Made by a program: the position numbers and the translations under genes. Shown here piece after piece: positions 50,693 through 59,273 of a DNA stretch of 64,000 bases. Position 1 is the first letter of the stretch; every line of letters starts with the position of its first letter. The notes below the pieces were generated by a model. That model had not been told where the DNA came from, searched no databases, and worked only from the letters and a program-made list of their open reading frames with translations. The stretch spans positions 1,674,001 through 1,738,000 of the forward strand of contig NZ_CP012670.1 in assembly GCF_004135735.1 (NCBI RefSeq), written 5' to 3'. The stretch is from Sorangium cellulosum. GTDB lineage: Bacteria > Myxococcota_A > Polyangia > Polyangiales > Polyangiaceae.

Positions 50693-52621
50693 CTATTCCC
50701 GCGCCGTCGTGGCCGCGGCCGGCGCCGCCGCGCGCTCGCCGTCCGAGAAGTCGACGTCGATCCCGACGATCTTCATCAGCCGCAGCGCGTTCGCGCTCGT
50801 CACGACGCCGGGCTTCAGCGTGTAGTCGAAGCTCATCTTGCCGTCGACCACGAGCTCCTCGAAGTGCACGTTGCGCACCCGGCCCGCGGTCTCCTGCTCC
50901 AGCACCGAGAGCCCCATGTCGTGCGACGACACCGCGCCGATCGCCCCGCGGGCGACCAGGTGCCGCACCACGGCCCTGGCGCCGATCTGGCGCTCCCGCG
51001 CGTTCGTGCCGTGGAGGATCTCGTCGAGCAGGAACAGCACCGGCTCGCCCTGGTTCACGCCGTCCACGACGCGCTTCAGGCGGGTGAGCTCCGCGTAGAA
51101 GTGCGACACGCCGTGCTCGAGCGAGTCCTTGATCCGCATGCTCGTCCGGACGCGGACCGGCGACAGCGCGAGCGACGACGCGCAGACCGGCGCGCCCGCG
51201 AGGGCCAGCGCCGCGTTCACCCCGATCGCGCGCAGCAGCGTGCTCTTGCCCGACATGTTCGAGCCCGTCACCAGCAGCGCCGCGCCCGCGCCCACGAGCG
51301 CGACGTCGTTGGTCACCCGGCGGCCGCGCGGCAGGAGCGGGTGGCCGAGCCCGGTCGCCACGAAGCGGGGCTCGCCGTCCTGCACGTCGGGGTAGGCGTG
51401 ATCGGGGTTCTCGTGCGCGAACGTGGCGAGGCTCGCGAGCGCCTCGACCTGCCCGAGCGACCGCATCCACGCCTTCACGTGCCGGCCCGCGCGCAGCTTC
51501 CACCGCTCGAGGGCGAGCGCGCACCACACGTCCCAGAGCAGGAAGATGTCGGCGACGAGGTGGATGAGCCCGCTGTGGCGCAGATCCGCGTAGCCCACGC
51601 GGGTCTCGAGCGCGGTCATCTCCCGCGACGCGAGCGCCCCGGAGGGCCCCGCGAGCTCGGCCTTGAGCTCCCGGAGCAGCGCCGACGAGAACGCCTGCTG
51701 CTCGATGCAGGCGAGGATCGGCCGGTACCGCGCGAACGGCGCCTCGCGCGACGACGCCGCGGCGAGGATCGGCTCGGTCGCGGGCCGCAGCGCGACCAGC
51801 ACGAGGAACTGCGCGGCGAGCGGCAGCAGCCAGGCGTGGCGGAGCGGGCCGAGCTGCTCGGCGGGGAGGAGCTGCGCCGCCGCGAGCCCCGCGAGCGTCA
51901 GCGGAACGAGCGCCTTCGCCGCGGTCACGAGCGCGCGCACGGGGAGGCCGAAGCCCGCGCGCGCCTCCGCGCCGAGCAGCGCGGGGGGCGCCTCGGCCCA
52001 CGCGATGAGCGGGCCGGCCTCGCGGCCGCGCGCCCCGGCCTGCATGCCCACCACGGCGAGCTCTTCCCGGAACGCGCCGAGGCCGGCGAGCTCGCGCACC
52101 GCCTCCTGCCGCGCCGCCACGGCGGGCGCCCCCGCGGGCTCCGTGAGCCAGGCCGCGAGCGTGGCCTCGCCCTCGCCGGTCTGGGCGACGGAGAGCAGCT
52201 GGAACAGCGACGCCTGCCCGAACACGTCGAGATCGCCCGCGTAGTCGTGGTCCGGCGCGGCGAAGCGGTCGCCCCGCTCCGGGAAATCGGCGAAATCGCC
52301 GGCGACGCGCCGCTTGCCGCGCGCGTAGAGCCCGATGCGCTGCTCGACCTCCGTCATCCGGGTGACGAGGCGCGCGTGCGCGACGAGGAGCCCCAGGAAC
52401 GCCGCGGTCACCGCCGCGGCGCCGTACGCCACGGGCCGCGGCGCCTGGCCGAAGAGCGCGTACCCCCCCGAAACGAGCGCGGCCACGAACGAGAGCCCGC
52501 GCAGGAGCGAGAACGTCCTCGACCGGCGATCGAGGGCGCTCGCCTCGGCGCGCAGGACGGCGAGGCGCTCGTCGTAAGCGGACAGGACGCGCTGCGCGAC
52601 GGAGGTGGGGGGCGGTTCCAC
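50693..52621 (-). CDS. Membrane-anchored MutS-like ATPase
   Basis: The 642-residue protein has two N-terminal membrane helices (about 40-90) and a further hydrophobic pair near 250-300, with a helical clamp region and a C-terminal MutS ATPase. The ATPase motifs are Walker A VTGSNMSGKSTLLRAIG, Walker B FLLDEILHGTNARER, and SSHDMGLS in place of the usual THF/Y. It lacks the mismatch-recognition domain, so it is not MutS1 or MutS2; the family is common in myxobacteria and Bacteroidetes and its role is unknown. Start is GTG 52619-52621 (VEPPPTSVAQRVL), chosen because no in-frame ATG is nearby. Confidence 0.82.
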   Translation of the reverse strand: MEPPPTSVAQRVLSAYDERLAVLRAEASALDRRSRTFSLLRGLSFVAALVSGGYALFGQAPRPVAYGAAAVTAAFLGLLVAHARLVTRMTEVEQRIGLYARGKRRVAGDFADFPERGDRFAAPDHDYAGDLDVFGQASLFQLLSVAQTGEGEATLAAWLTEPAGAPAVAARQEAVRELAGLGAFREELAVVGMQAGARGREAGPLIAWAEAPPALLGAEARAGFGLPVRALVTAAKALVPLTLAGLAAAQLLPAEQLGPLRHAWLLPLAAQFLVLVALRPATEPILAAASSREAPFARYRPILACIEQQAFSSALLRELKAELAGPSGALASREMTALETRVGYADLRHSGLIHLVADIFLLWDVWCALALERWKLRAGRHVKAWMRSLGQVEALASLATFAHENPDHAYPDVQDGEPRFVATGLGHPLLPRGRRVTNDVALVGAGAALLVTGSNMSGKSTLLRAIGVNAALALAGAPVCASSLALSPVRVRTSMRIKDSLEHGVSHFYAELTRLKRVVDGVNQGEPVLFLLDEILHGTNARERQIGARAVVRHLVARGAIGAVSSHDMGLSVLEQETAGRVRNVHFEELVVDGKMSFDYTLKPGVVTSANALRLMKIVGIDVDFSDGERAAAPAAATTARE

Positions 52622-52670
52622 GGCCGCTGTCCATAGGCCAGCGCGGGCCGTGCATCCAGCGGCGGGCGGG

Positions 52671-52800
52671 CGGCGGCGGGTGGTGGCCTCGTCTGGGGGG
52701 CTCACCTCCGGGGCTTGCGTTCCGGCGGGCCTATTTTGTGGCCCGCCTACGCTCCAGCCCCTCCGGTGAGCCCCCCAGACGAGGCCACCACCCGCCGCCG
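52671..52800. repeat. Long palindromic element, copy 1 (upstream of tal)
   Basis: Perfect 36-base arms at 52671-52706 and 52765-52800 enclose an imperfect inner stem, a second perfect stem (GGCGGGCC, 52724-52731, with 52740-52747) and an 8-base loop TATTTTGT. It lies between divergent genes and so is not a simple terminator. Its reverse complement shares the core GCTCACCGGAGGGGC and GCCACNAAA with the element at 53869-53993. Confidence 0.92.
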
Positions 52801-52853
52801 GGGTCATGAAAGCTTTTGAGGCGCCCTGGCCGGCTGCTCGTACAATGGGCGCC

Positions 52854-53843
52854 ATGGACCAGAACCTGCTGGAGCGCCTCAAGGCGTACACCGTCGTCGT
52901 CGCGGACACCGGCGACATCAACTCGATCGAGAAGTTCCGGCCGCAGGACGCGACCACCAACCCGTCGCTCATCACGGCGGCGGCCCAGATGCCCGAGTAC
53001 ACCGACATCGTGAGCGGCGCCCTCGGCTGGGCCCGCAAGGAGGCGGGGCAGGGCGCCGACGCGGGCGCGATCGTCGGCCTCGCCATCGACCGGCTCGCCG
53101 TCGACTTCGGCCTGCGCATCCTCAAGATCGTCCCCGGCCGGGTGTCGACCGAGGTCGACGCGCGGCTCTCCTACGACGCCCAGGCGACCGTCGACAAGGC
53201 CCGGCGCATCATCCGGCTCTACGAGGAGGCCGGCGCCTCGCGCGAGCGCATCCTCATCAAGATCGCCTCGACCTGGGAGGGCATCCGCGCGGCGGAGGTC
53301 CTCGAGAAGGAGGGCATCCGCTGCAACCTGACGCTGCTCTTCGGGGTGCACCAGGCGATCGCGTGCGCCGAGGCGGGCGTGACGCTCATCTCGCCGTTCG
53401 TCGGCCGCATCCTCGACTGGTACCTCAAGGACACGGGCCGGGCGAGCTACCCGCCGGCCGAGGACCCGGGCGTCGTCTCGGTCACGCGGATCTACAACTA
53501 CTACAAGAAGCACGGCTACAAGACCGAGGTGATGGGCGCGAGCTTCCGCAACATCGACGAGATCAAGGAGCTCGCCGGCTGCGACCTCCTGACGATCGCG
53601 CCGAAGCTGCTCGCCGAGCTCGCGTCGGCGCGCGGCGAGCTGCCGAGGAAGCTCGATCCGGAGGCGGCGCGCGCCATGAGCATCGAGAAGATCAGGATGG
53701 ATGAGGCGACGTTCCGCGCGATGCACGCGGCCGACCGGATGGCGAGCGAGAAGCTGAGCGAGGGCATCGACGGCTTCTCGAAGGCGCTCGCCACGCTCGA
53801 GGGGCTCCTGCGCGAGCGCCTCGAGAAGGGGGCCGCCTCGTAG
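52854..53843 (+). CDS. tal: Transaldolase
   Basis: The 329-residue enzyme starts [20 protein letters not shown]. It has DATTNPSLI, the catalytic Lys in [51 protein letters not shown] and the C-terminal [12 protein letters not shown]. It moves a dihydroxyacetone unit in the pentose phosphate pathway (TalB type, cytoplasmic). ATG 52854 was preferred over in-frame ATGs at 52845 and 52806. It is flanked on both sides by long palindromic elements in opposite orientation. Confidence 0.93.
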   Translation: MDQNLLERLKAYTVVVADTGDINSIEKFRPQDATTNPSLITAAAQMPEYTDIVSGALGWARKEAGQGADAGAIVGLAIDRLAVDFGLRILKIVPGRVSTEVDARLSYDAQATVDKARRIIRLYEEAGASRERILIKIASTWEGIRAAEVLEKEGIRCNLTLLFGVHQAIACAEAGVTLISPFVGRILDWYLKDTGRASYPPAEDPGVVSVTRIYNYYKKHGYKTEVMGASFRNIDEIKELAGCDLLTIAPKLLAELASARGELPRKLDPEAARAMSIEKIRMDEATFRAMHAADRMASEKLSEGIDGFSKALATLEGLLRERLEKGAAS

Positions 53844-53868
53844 CGCGGCGGGAGGCCGGCCTCCCTGG

Positions 53869-53993
53869 GCCGGCCGGTGGCGGGGCGCGCCGGGCGCTCA
53901 CCGGAGGGGCCGAGCGCAGGCGAGCCACGAAAGGGGCTCGCCGGAGCGCGAGCGCCGGAGGTGAGCGCCCGGCGCGCCCCGCCACCGGCCGGC
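53869..53993. repeat. Long palindromic element, copy 2 (downstream of tal)
   Basis: Perfect 34-base arms at 53869-53902 and 53960-53993 enclose an inner stem (GGCGAGCC at 53919-53926 with 53935-53942) and an 8-base loop ACGAAAGG. The core matches copy 1 in reverse orientation, but the outer arms are unrelated to those of copy 1, although each is perfectly paired within its own copy. Confidence 0.92.
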
Positions 53994-54151
53994 TTGCGTG
54001 TCGGCCTGCCGGTCCTCTAGGATCCGGGTCCACGAGGGCCGCCCTCGCGCTGCATCCGGCGGCATGCGAGGGCGGGCAGCAGCGGCGCGGCGCCCTGTCG
54101 GTGGCTCACCGGCAGGGCCCTCCGCGACGTCACGGCATCGAGGAGGCGGCG

Positions 54152-54916
54152 TTGAAGCTCACGTCACAGGAGTACTGGGAGAACCACTGGAAGAGCTACA
54201 TCGGCGCCGAGGACCTGGGCGGCGGCTGCGAGCTCTACGACGACGTCGCGCCCTTCCTGCCGCGCGGCGAGGGCCTGTCGTTCTTCGAGATCGGCTGTGC
54301 GCCGGGCCGCATCCTGGCCGACTTCTGCGGGCGCCTCGGGTACACGGCCCACGGCCTCGACTACGCCTGCGACCCGGGCGTCATCGAGCAGGAGCTGAGG
54401 AAGCGCGGCCTCCAGGTCGGCAAGATCGAGAAGGGGGATTTCTTCACCTGGAAGCCCGAGCAGAAATTCGATATCGTCGCTTCCTTCGGGTTCATCGAGC
54501 ACTTCGATGACGCGGGGGCCGTCGTGGATCGGCACTTCGAGATGGTGAAGCCGGGCGGCACCGTGGTGGTGGGCATGCCGAACTTCGCCGGCGGGCAGAG
54601 GGCGCTCCACTGGCTGTTCGATCGCAAGAACCTGAACGGCCACAACACCCGCATCATGAACCTGCCGTTCCTCGAGGCCGCCGCGCGCCGCAACGGCGCC
54701 GAGATCGTCCAGGCCCGTTACACGGGCGGCCACTTCGATTTCTGGCTGGACGACGAGGCGCCGCTCCTGGCGCGGCGTGTCGTCTGGAAGCTCGTTCCGC
54801 CCATCCAGGCCCTCGCGCGCCGGCTCGTCCCCGGCGAGGCGAACCCCTGGTTCTCCCCGTTCCTCTTCGCCATCTACAGGGCACCCCTGCAGACCAGGGA
54901 TACGCCCGACGCTTGA
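54152..54916 (+). CDS. Class I SAM methyltransferase
   Basis: The 254-residue protein starts at TTG 54152, five bases after a perfect AGGAGG; upstream in-frame codons give no family character. It has a SAM loop (FFEIGCAPGRILADFCGRLG), an acidic end of strand 2 (HGLDYACDP), and IVASFGFIEHFDDAGAVVDRHFEMVKPGGTVVVG. It resembles small-molecule or sugar C/O-methyltransferases. It is the first gene of a seven-gene plus-strand run (methyltransferases, deacetylase, ACP, acyl-AMP ligase). Confidence 0.85.
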   Translation: MKLTSQEYWENHWKSYIGAEDLGGGCELYDDVAPFLPRGEGLSFFEIGCAPGRILADFCGRLGYTAHGLDYACDPGVIEQELRKRGLQVGKIEKGDFFTWKPEQKFDIVASFGFIEHFDDAGAVVDRHFEMVKPGGTVVVGMPNFAGGQRALHWLFDRKNLNGHNTRIMNLPFLEAAARRNGAEIVQARYTGGHFDFWLDDEAPLLARRVVWKLVPPIQALARRLVPGEANPWFSPFLFAIYRAPLQTRDTPDA

Positions 54917-54926
54917 TCCTTGACCG

Positions 54927-55775
54927 ATGAGTGAATCCAGTCAGAACGCCATTGCTCCGCCGGCTGTCCTGGACGCGGAGGCCGACCGTCGCTTCCGCGA
55001 GTGCGCCCGGCGTCACGGTTGGGACCCGGACCACCGCTTCATCGGGGGGTATGTCGACTGGGAGTGGCAGCACAGCCGGTACGTCTTCGACGACCTCTTC
55101 ACCTCGGTCAACGGCAAGAAGGTGCTCGAGTTCGGCTGCCACCTCGGCGGCACCTCGGTCGTGCTCGCGGCGCTCGGCGCGGAGGTGACCGCGATCGACG
55201 TCAACCCCGATTTCGTCGAGGTGACCCGGCTGAACGTCGCGCGGTACGGGCTCTCGGACAAGGTCCGGGTCCTGCACGTCCCCGACACGACCCAGATGTC
55301 GTTCGCCAGCGGGGAGTTCGAGCTCGTCTCCTGCAACAGCGTGCTCGAGTACGTCCCGCCCGACATCCTGCACGCGGTCCAGCGGGAGATCGACCGGGTG
55401 CTCGCGCCGTGGGGGTTCATCGTCATCCTGGGGACGAGCAACCGCGCCTGGCCCGTGGACGTCCACAGCCGCCGCGTCCTGGTGAACTACGTGCCTCACG
55501 CGCTGCGCTCGTACTTCCCGGGCAGGGAGATCCACAGCGTGTACCCGTGGCAGCTCAGGTACGGCTTCGGCGATTACGCCGATATCTCGCAGCAGGATCG
55601 GGGCCGGCTGATCGTCGATCTCAAGGCCAAGATGGGCGCGTCGGCGCCGCGCCTCCTCGCCCTCGCCGCGGCGAACCGGCTGCTCGGGCCGCTCGGGATG
55701 CACGTCGGCTTCGTGTCGCCGACGATCACGATGGTCCTTCAGAAGCGCGGTGAGGGAGGTGCTGGGGATGGCTGA
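54927..55775 (+). CDS. Class I SAM methyltransferase
   Basis: The 282-residue protein carries VLEFGCHLGGTSVVLAALGA (SAM loop), VTAIDVNPDFVEVTRLNVARYG, and ELVSCNSVLEYVPPDILHAVQREIDRVLAPWGFIVILG (post-I and motif III). It is unlike the preceding methyltransferase except for the fold, so the two probably act at different positions of one product. It begins 10 bases after that gene and overlaps the following deacetylase by 8 bases. Confidence 0.84.
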   Translation: MSESSQNAIAPPAVLDAEADRRFRECARRHGWDPDHRFIGGYVDWEWQHSRYVFDDLFTSVNGKKVLEFGCHLGGTSVVLAALGAEVTAIDVNPDFVEVTRLNVARYGLSDKVRVLHVPDTTQMSFASGEFELVSCNSVLEYVPPDILHAVQREIDRVLAPWGFIVILGTSNRAWPVDVHSRRVLVNYVPHALRSYFPGREIHSVYPWQLRYGFGDYADISQQDRGRLIVDLKAKMGASAPRLLALAAANRLLGPLGMHVGFVSPTITMVLQKRGEGGAGDG

Positions 55776-56814
55776 CGCGAGGACGCGGGTCTACATCACC
55801 GTGGACGTGGAGTGCGCCGAGGAGCGCGTCGACGGCGACACCAAGTCTCCCGCGATGGGCTACGACCTCCGCATCTGGGGCCGCTTCGTGAACCAGCGCG
55901 AGCCCCTCGGCATCGAGCTCATCATGCGGGAGCTCGAGGCGTGCGGCCAGCGCGGGACGTTCTTCGTCGAGGCGATCGGCTCGTACAGCTTCGGGATGGA
56001 CGGGCTGGCGAGCGTGTGCCAAGCGCTGCACGGCCGCGGCCACGACGTGCAGCTCCACGTGCACCCCGTGCAGCGGCGCGCGGACTGGCACACCCGGGGC
56101 GAGCCCCGCATCTCGGACGACATCGCCGACTACCCGGTCGAGGAGCAGGCGCGGCTGCTCGTCGAGGGGCGCGACCTGCTCGTGCGCGCGGGGATCCCGG
56201 CGGGCGAGCTGCTCGGCTACCGCGCCGGCAACTTCGGCGCGAGCAACGACACCTGGCGCGCGATGAAGCGCGCGGGGCTCGTGCTGAGCAGCAACTACAA
56301 CCCCTGTTACTTCAAGAAGAACTGCAAGATGCAGTATCCCGGCGCGCGGCTCGGCCTGTTCGAGACGCCCGAGGAGGGGGTCTACGAGCTGCCGATCACG
56401 AACTTCATCGAGCCCACGAGGCGCTTTCGGCACCTCCAGATCACGGCGGTGACGCTCGACGAGATCAAGCACTGTCTGATGCGCTACCGCGCCCTCGGGG
56501 TCCGGGAGGTCACGCTGGTGACCCACTCGTTCGAGTTCTACTTCCTCGACTCGGCGTCGGCGCGCCGCGGTCACCCGAACCGCCTCAACATGGATCGGCT
56601 CCGCGGACTCTGCCGCTTCCTGAAGGAGAGCTCGAGGGACTTCGAGGTCGACACCGTGGGCTCCCTCGCGCGCCGGCTCGCGGAGGCGGCGCCCGAGGAC
56701 CGGGAGAGCGCGCCGCCCTCGCTCCAGTTCCCCACGTCGAACCCGATCCACCACGCCCGCCGCGTGGTCGAGCAGGCGTACAAGCGCGTCGCGCAGCGGA
56801 TCACCTTCGGGTAG
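55768..56814 (+). CDS. Polysaccharide deacetylase (NodB-like) family protein
   Basis: The 348-residue protein (ATG 55768, MADARTRVYITVDVEC) shows the NodB landmarks: metal/catalytic Asp in TVDVE, GTFFVEAIG, the HxxxH-type metal site in HDVQLHVHPVQRR, and YRAGNFGASNDTWRAM. It probably removes an acetyl group from an amino sugar. The start codon overlaps the stop of the preceding methyltransferase (ATGGCTGA), so translation is coupled. The last 60 residues are an unrelated charged tail. Confidence 0.84.
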   Translation: MADARTRVYITVDVECAEERVDGDTKSPAMGYDLRIWGRFVNQREPLGIELIMRELEACGQRGTFFVEAIGSYSFGMDGLASVCQALHGRGHDVQLHVHPVQRRADWHTRGEPRISDDIADYPVEEQARLLVEGRDLLVRAGIPAGELLGYRAGNFGASNDTWRAMKRAGLVLSSNYNPCYFKKNCKMQYPGARLGLFETPEEGVYELPITNFIEPTRRFRHLQITAVTLDEIKHCLMRYRALGVREVTLVTHSFEFYFLDSASARRGHPNRLNMDRLRGLCRFLKESSRDFEVDTVGSLARRLAEAAPEDRESAPPSLQFPTSNPIHHARRVVEQAYKRVAQRITFG

Positions 56815-56859
56815 CCGGATGCGGCGCACGGCGCGGCGCCGTGGTGCTAAGTACGGCGC

Positions 56860-57831
56860 ATGCGGCTCATCGGACAGATCCACGTGACGCCCAAGGGCAG
56901 CGTCATCCAGCGCAACCCCTCCCTCTGGGAGAAGCTCAAGCGGAGCATCGGCGCCACGGTGGACCTCGACACGGATCGCGTGCGCGTCGAGCTCGAGGCC
57001 ACCGCCGTGGTCGAGCAGGTGCGGCGCGCGCTCGGCCGGCTGGGGGTGAGCAACGCGCTCTCGCTGATCATCGACGACACGGTCATCTTCCAGGACACCG
57101 ACGGCAAGCCGGACGATCTGCCCGACCTCGTGCTCGCGCTCTCCGAGCATGCTTCGGTGTTCGGGCGCGGCTTCGACGAGCTCCGGTTCGCCGCCGAGCA
57201 CGAGGAGGCGGGGCTCCACCTCGTCATCGAGACGCGGGCCCGGACCGAGCACGACCAGGACGAGCCGGCGGCGATCGTCTCCGTCGGCGGCCGCGTGCGG
57301 GACCTGGAGCCGCGGCCCGGCGAGTCCGCGGACGACTACCGCCGACGCGTCGAGCCGCTCGCGAAGGACGCGGCGCTGTTCGAGACCGCGCGGCTTCAGT
57401 TCGAGTCGTTCGTCGGCCGGCTCGAGGACGCCCTCAAGACGTCGATGCCCGAGGCGCGCGTGGAGCAGCGCCACGCCGACGCGCGCGTCGTCCACGGCGC
57501 GCCGGCCGAGGGCGCAGGGGCGCAGGAGGTCAATCCCACGCACCCGGCTTACGACCCGTTCCTGGTCTATTATCCGCCGAGCCCGCTCGGGGTGATGCTG
57601 GACATGATGCTCCTGACCTCGTTCATGCACATGCTGTCTCCTCCGCACGTCATCGTGATGAACCCGGCGGGCACGATGCTCGGCACCGCGCAGGAGGCCT
57701 CGGCGAATCCCGATCTCCTGAACGCCGATCGCGGCGGCGACGAGGGGGAGGACGGGGCCGGCGACGAGGGCGACGACGGCGGGTGGGGCGACGACGACGG
57801 CGGCGACTTCGGCGGCGACTTCGGCGATTGA
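56860..57831 (+). CDS. Unrecognised protein with acidic Gly/Asp tail
   Basis: The 323-residue protein begins MRLIGQIHVTPKGSVIQRNP. It has a mixed alpha/beta N-terminal part (to about residue 160), a Tyr/Pro-rich segment (YDPFLVYYPPSPLG), a short hydrophobic Met/Leu-rich stretch (MLDMMLLTSFMHMLSP) and a strongly acidic Gly/Asp-rich tail that may bind calcium. No family is recognised. It follows the deacetylase by 45 bases and is probably co-transcribed, but its link to the lipid/sugar genes is only positional. Confidence 0.6.
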   Translation: MRLIGQIHVTPKGSVIQRNPSLWEKLKRSIGATVDLDTDRVRVELEATAVVEQVRRALGRLGVSNALSLIIDDTVIFQDTDGKPDDLPDLVLALSEHASVFGRGFDELRFAAEHEEAGLHLVIETRARTEHDQDEPAAIVSVGGRVRDLEPRPGESADDYRRRVEPLAKDAALFETARLQFESFVGRLEDALKTSMPEARVEQRHADARVVHGAPAEGAGAQEVNPTHPAYDPFLVYYPPSPLGVMLDMMLLTSFMHMLSPPHVIVMNPAGTMLGTAQEASANPDLLNADRGGDEGEDGAGDEGDDGGWGDDDGGDFGGDFGD

Positions 57832-58005
57832 CCTGCGCGGACGCGCGCCGCGCGGCGGTCGAGCGGCCAGGCGGGCGCTTCCAGTATGGACGGCGAATCG
57901 CGAGCATGGTACGGCACGTCACGGCCGTGACCGGCGCTGGCGCTGAGCTCCTTCGCGCCGGCGTGTCGAAGGTCGCGCGCGCCGAACCCTGAGCAGGAGA
58001 GCGCG

Positions 58006-58332
58006 ATGAACAAAAGCGAGGCGGCGCCGAGCAGGCAGCCGCAGGCGGCGGGCGGGGGAGATCCGGAGATCGCCCGAGAGGTCCGCACCATCATTGCAGA
58101 GCGATGTGGGATCGACGTCGAGGCGGTGACGCCCGACCTGTCCCTCGAGAACGGCCTCGGCGTGGACTCATTGGCCCTCATCGAGGTCAATGTCGCGCTG
58201 GAGGAGCGATTCCAGATCGTCGCCCCGGACTTCGCGGCGCCCGATCAGGCCCCGATCCACACGGTGGGCGACGTGATCGCGTTCGTCGAGGCGCAGCTCG
58301 CGGCGCGGGGCGGCCGGGGAGGCGCGCGATGA
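58006..58332 (+). CDS. Acyl carrier protein
   Basis: The 108-residue protein has the carrier fold with the phosphopantetheine attachment Ser in GLGVDSLALIEVNVALEERF (the DSL motif). An N-terminal extension of about 20 residues is disordered. It carries acyl chains activated by the acyl-AMP ligase two genes downstream. Its TGA overlaps the ATG of the next methyltransferase (ATGA), so the two are made together. ATG 58006 follows GAGCAGGAGAG. Confidence 0.9.
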   Translation: MNKSEAAPSRQPQAAGGGDPEIAREVRTIIAERCGIDVEAVTPDLSLENGLGVDSLALIEVNVALEERFQIVAPDFAAPDQAPIHTVGDVIAFVEAQLAARGGRGGAR

Positions 58333-59273
58333 TCGCGGCGCGCACGCGCGCCGAGCGCGAGGCCCTCGCCCGGACGCCCGAGGAGCAGCGGGAGCACGAG
58401 CGGCGGGAGGTCGCCGCGCATTACGAGAACGACCCGGAGATCTTCTCCCGCGTCCTCGACAGCCGCCTCGCCTACGCGACGGGCATCTTCCTCGATCCCG
58501 GGGAGAGCCTCGAGGCGGCGCAGGAGCGGAAGTTCGACTGGGTCCGTCGCGAGCTCGACATCCAGCCTGGCGAGCGCGTCCTCGACGTCGGGTGCGGCTG
58601 GGGCTCGAACCTCATCTACCTCGCCGAGCGCACCGGCGGCAGCCTCTGGGGCGTCACGCTGAGCGACAAGCAGCGGCAGGAGGCGCTCCGCCGCGCCGAG
58701 CGGGCGGGCGTCGCCTCGCGGGTCCGCATCGATCTCGCCCACATCGAGGACCTCGACCTCGCGCCCGGGTCGCTCGACGCCGTGCTCTTCGTGGGCAGCA
58801 TCGTGCACATGCACAACCGCGAGCGGATTCACCAGAAGGTCGCCGCCGCGCTGCGCCCGGGCGGCAGGCTGCTCATCTCGGACTGCTACTTCCCGGCGCG
58901 CGCCCGCGGCGATCGCGAGAGCGCCGCCACGCAGTACATCTTCGTCCAGGCGCTCGGCTACTGCCGCCTGATCTCGCTCGCCGAGGAGCTCGGGATGATC
59001 GAGCAGGCGGGGCTCGACGTCCGGCGCGTCGAGGATCTCACGAGCTCGTACGTGCTCACGGTGGCCCGGTGGATCGACAACGTGCGCGCGCACCGCGCCG
59101 AGATCGAGGCGCGCGCGCCCGGCTTCTCGCGGCTGCTCCAGACGTACATGACCGTGGGCCGGCTCTCCTTCGCGCGCCGCACCGCGCTGGAGTACATGAT
59201 CGTGGCGACCAAGCCCGGCGGCCGCGATCGCCTCGGCGTCGCGCCCTCGCCCGAGCCGAGGCGGGGGCCGTGA
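58329..59273 (+). CDS. CFA-like SAM methyltransferase
   Basis: The 314-residue protein resembles cyclopropane-fatty-acid synthase-type and polyketide methyltransferases: YDNxPE-like HYENDPEIFSRVLDSRLAYATGIF, SAM loop GERVLDVGCGWGSNLIYLAE, GVTLSDKQRQEA and SIVHMHNRERIHQKVAAALRPGGRL. The context (ACP before, acyl-AMP ligase after, 4-base overlaps on both sides) suggests that it methylates or cyclopropanates an ACP-bound acyl chain; this is inference. It lacks the bicarbonate-binding features one would check for in true Cfa. Confidence 0.82.
   Translation: MIAARTRAEREALARTPEEQREHERREVAAHYENDPEIFSRVLDSRLAYATGIFLDPGESLEAAQERKFDWVRRELDIQPGERVLDVGCGWGSNLIYLAERTGGSLWGVTLSDKQRQEALRRAERAGVASRVRIDLAHIEDLDLAPGSLDAVLFVGSIVHMHNRERIHQKVAAALRPGGRLLISDCYFPARARGDRESAATQYIFVQALGYCRLISLAEELGMIEQAGLDVRRVEDLTSSYVLTVARWIDNVRAHRAEIEARAPGFSRLLQTYMTVGRLSFARRTALEYMIVATKPGGRDRLGVAPSPEPRRGP

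Noticed and set aside
52671..52800. Simple rho-independent terminator
   Set aside because: The element lies between divergent gene starts, has no T-run and is far longer than a terminator stem. Copy 2, however, could still stop transcription after tal.
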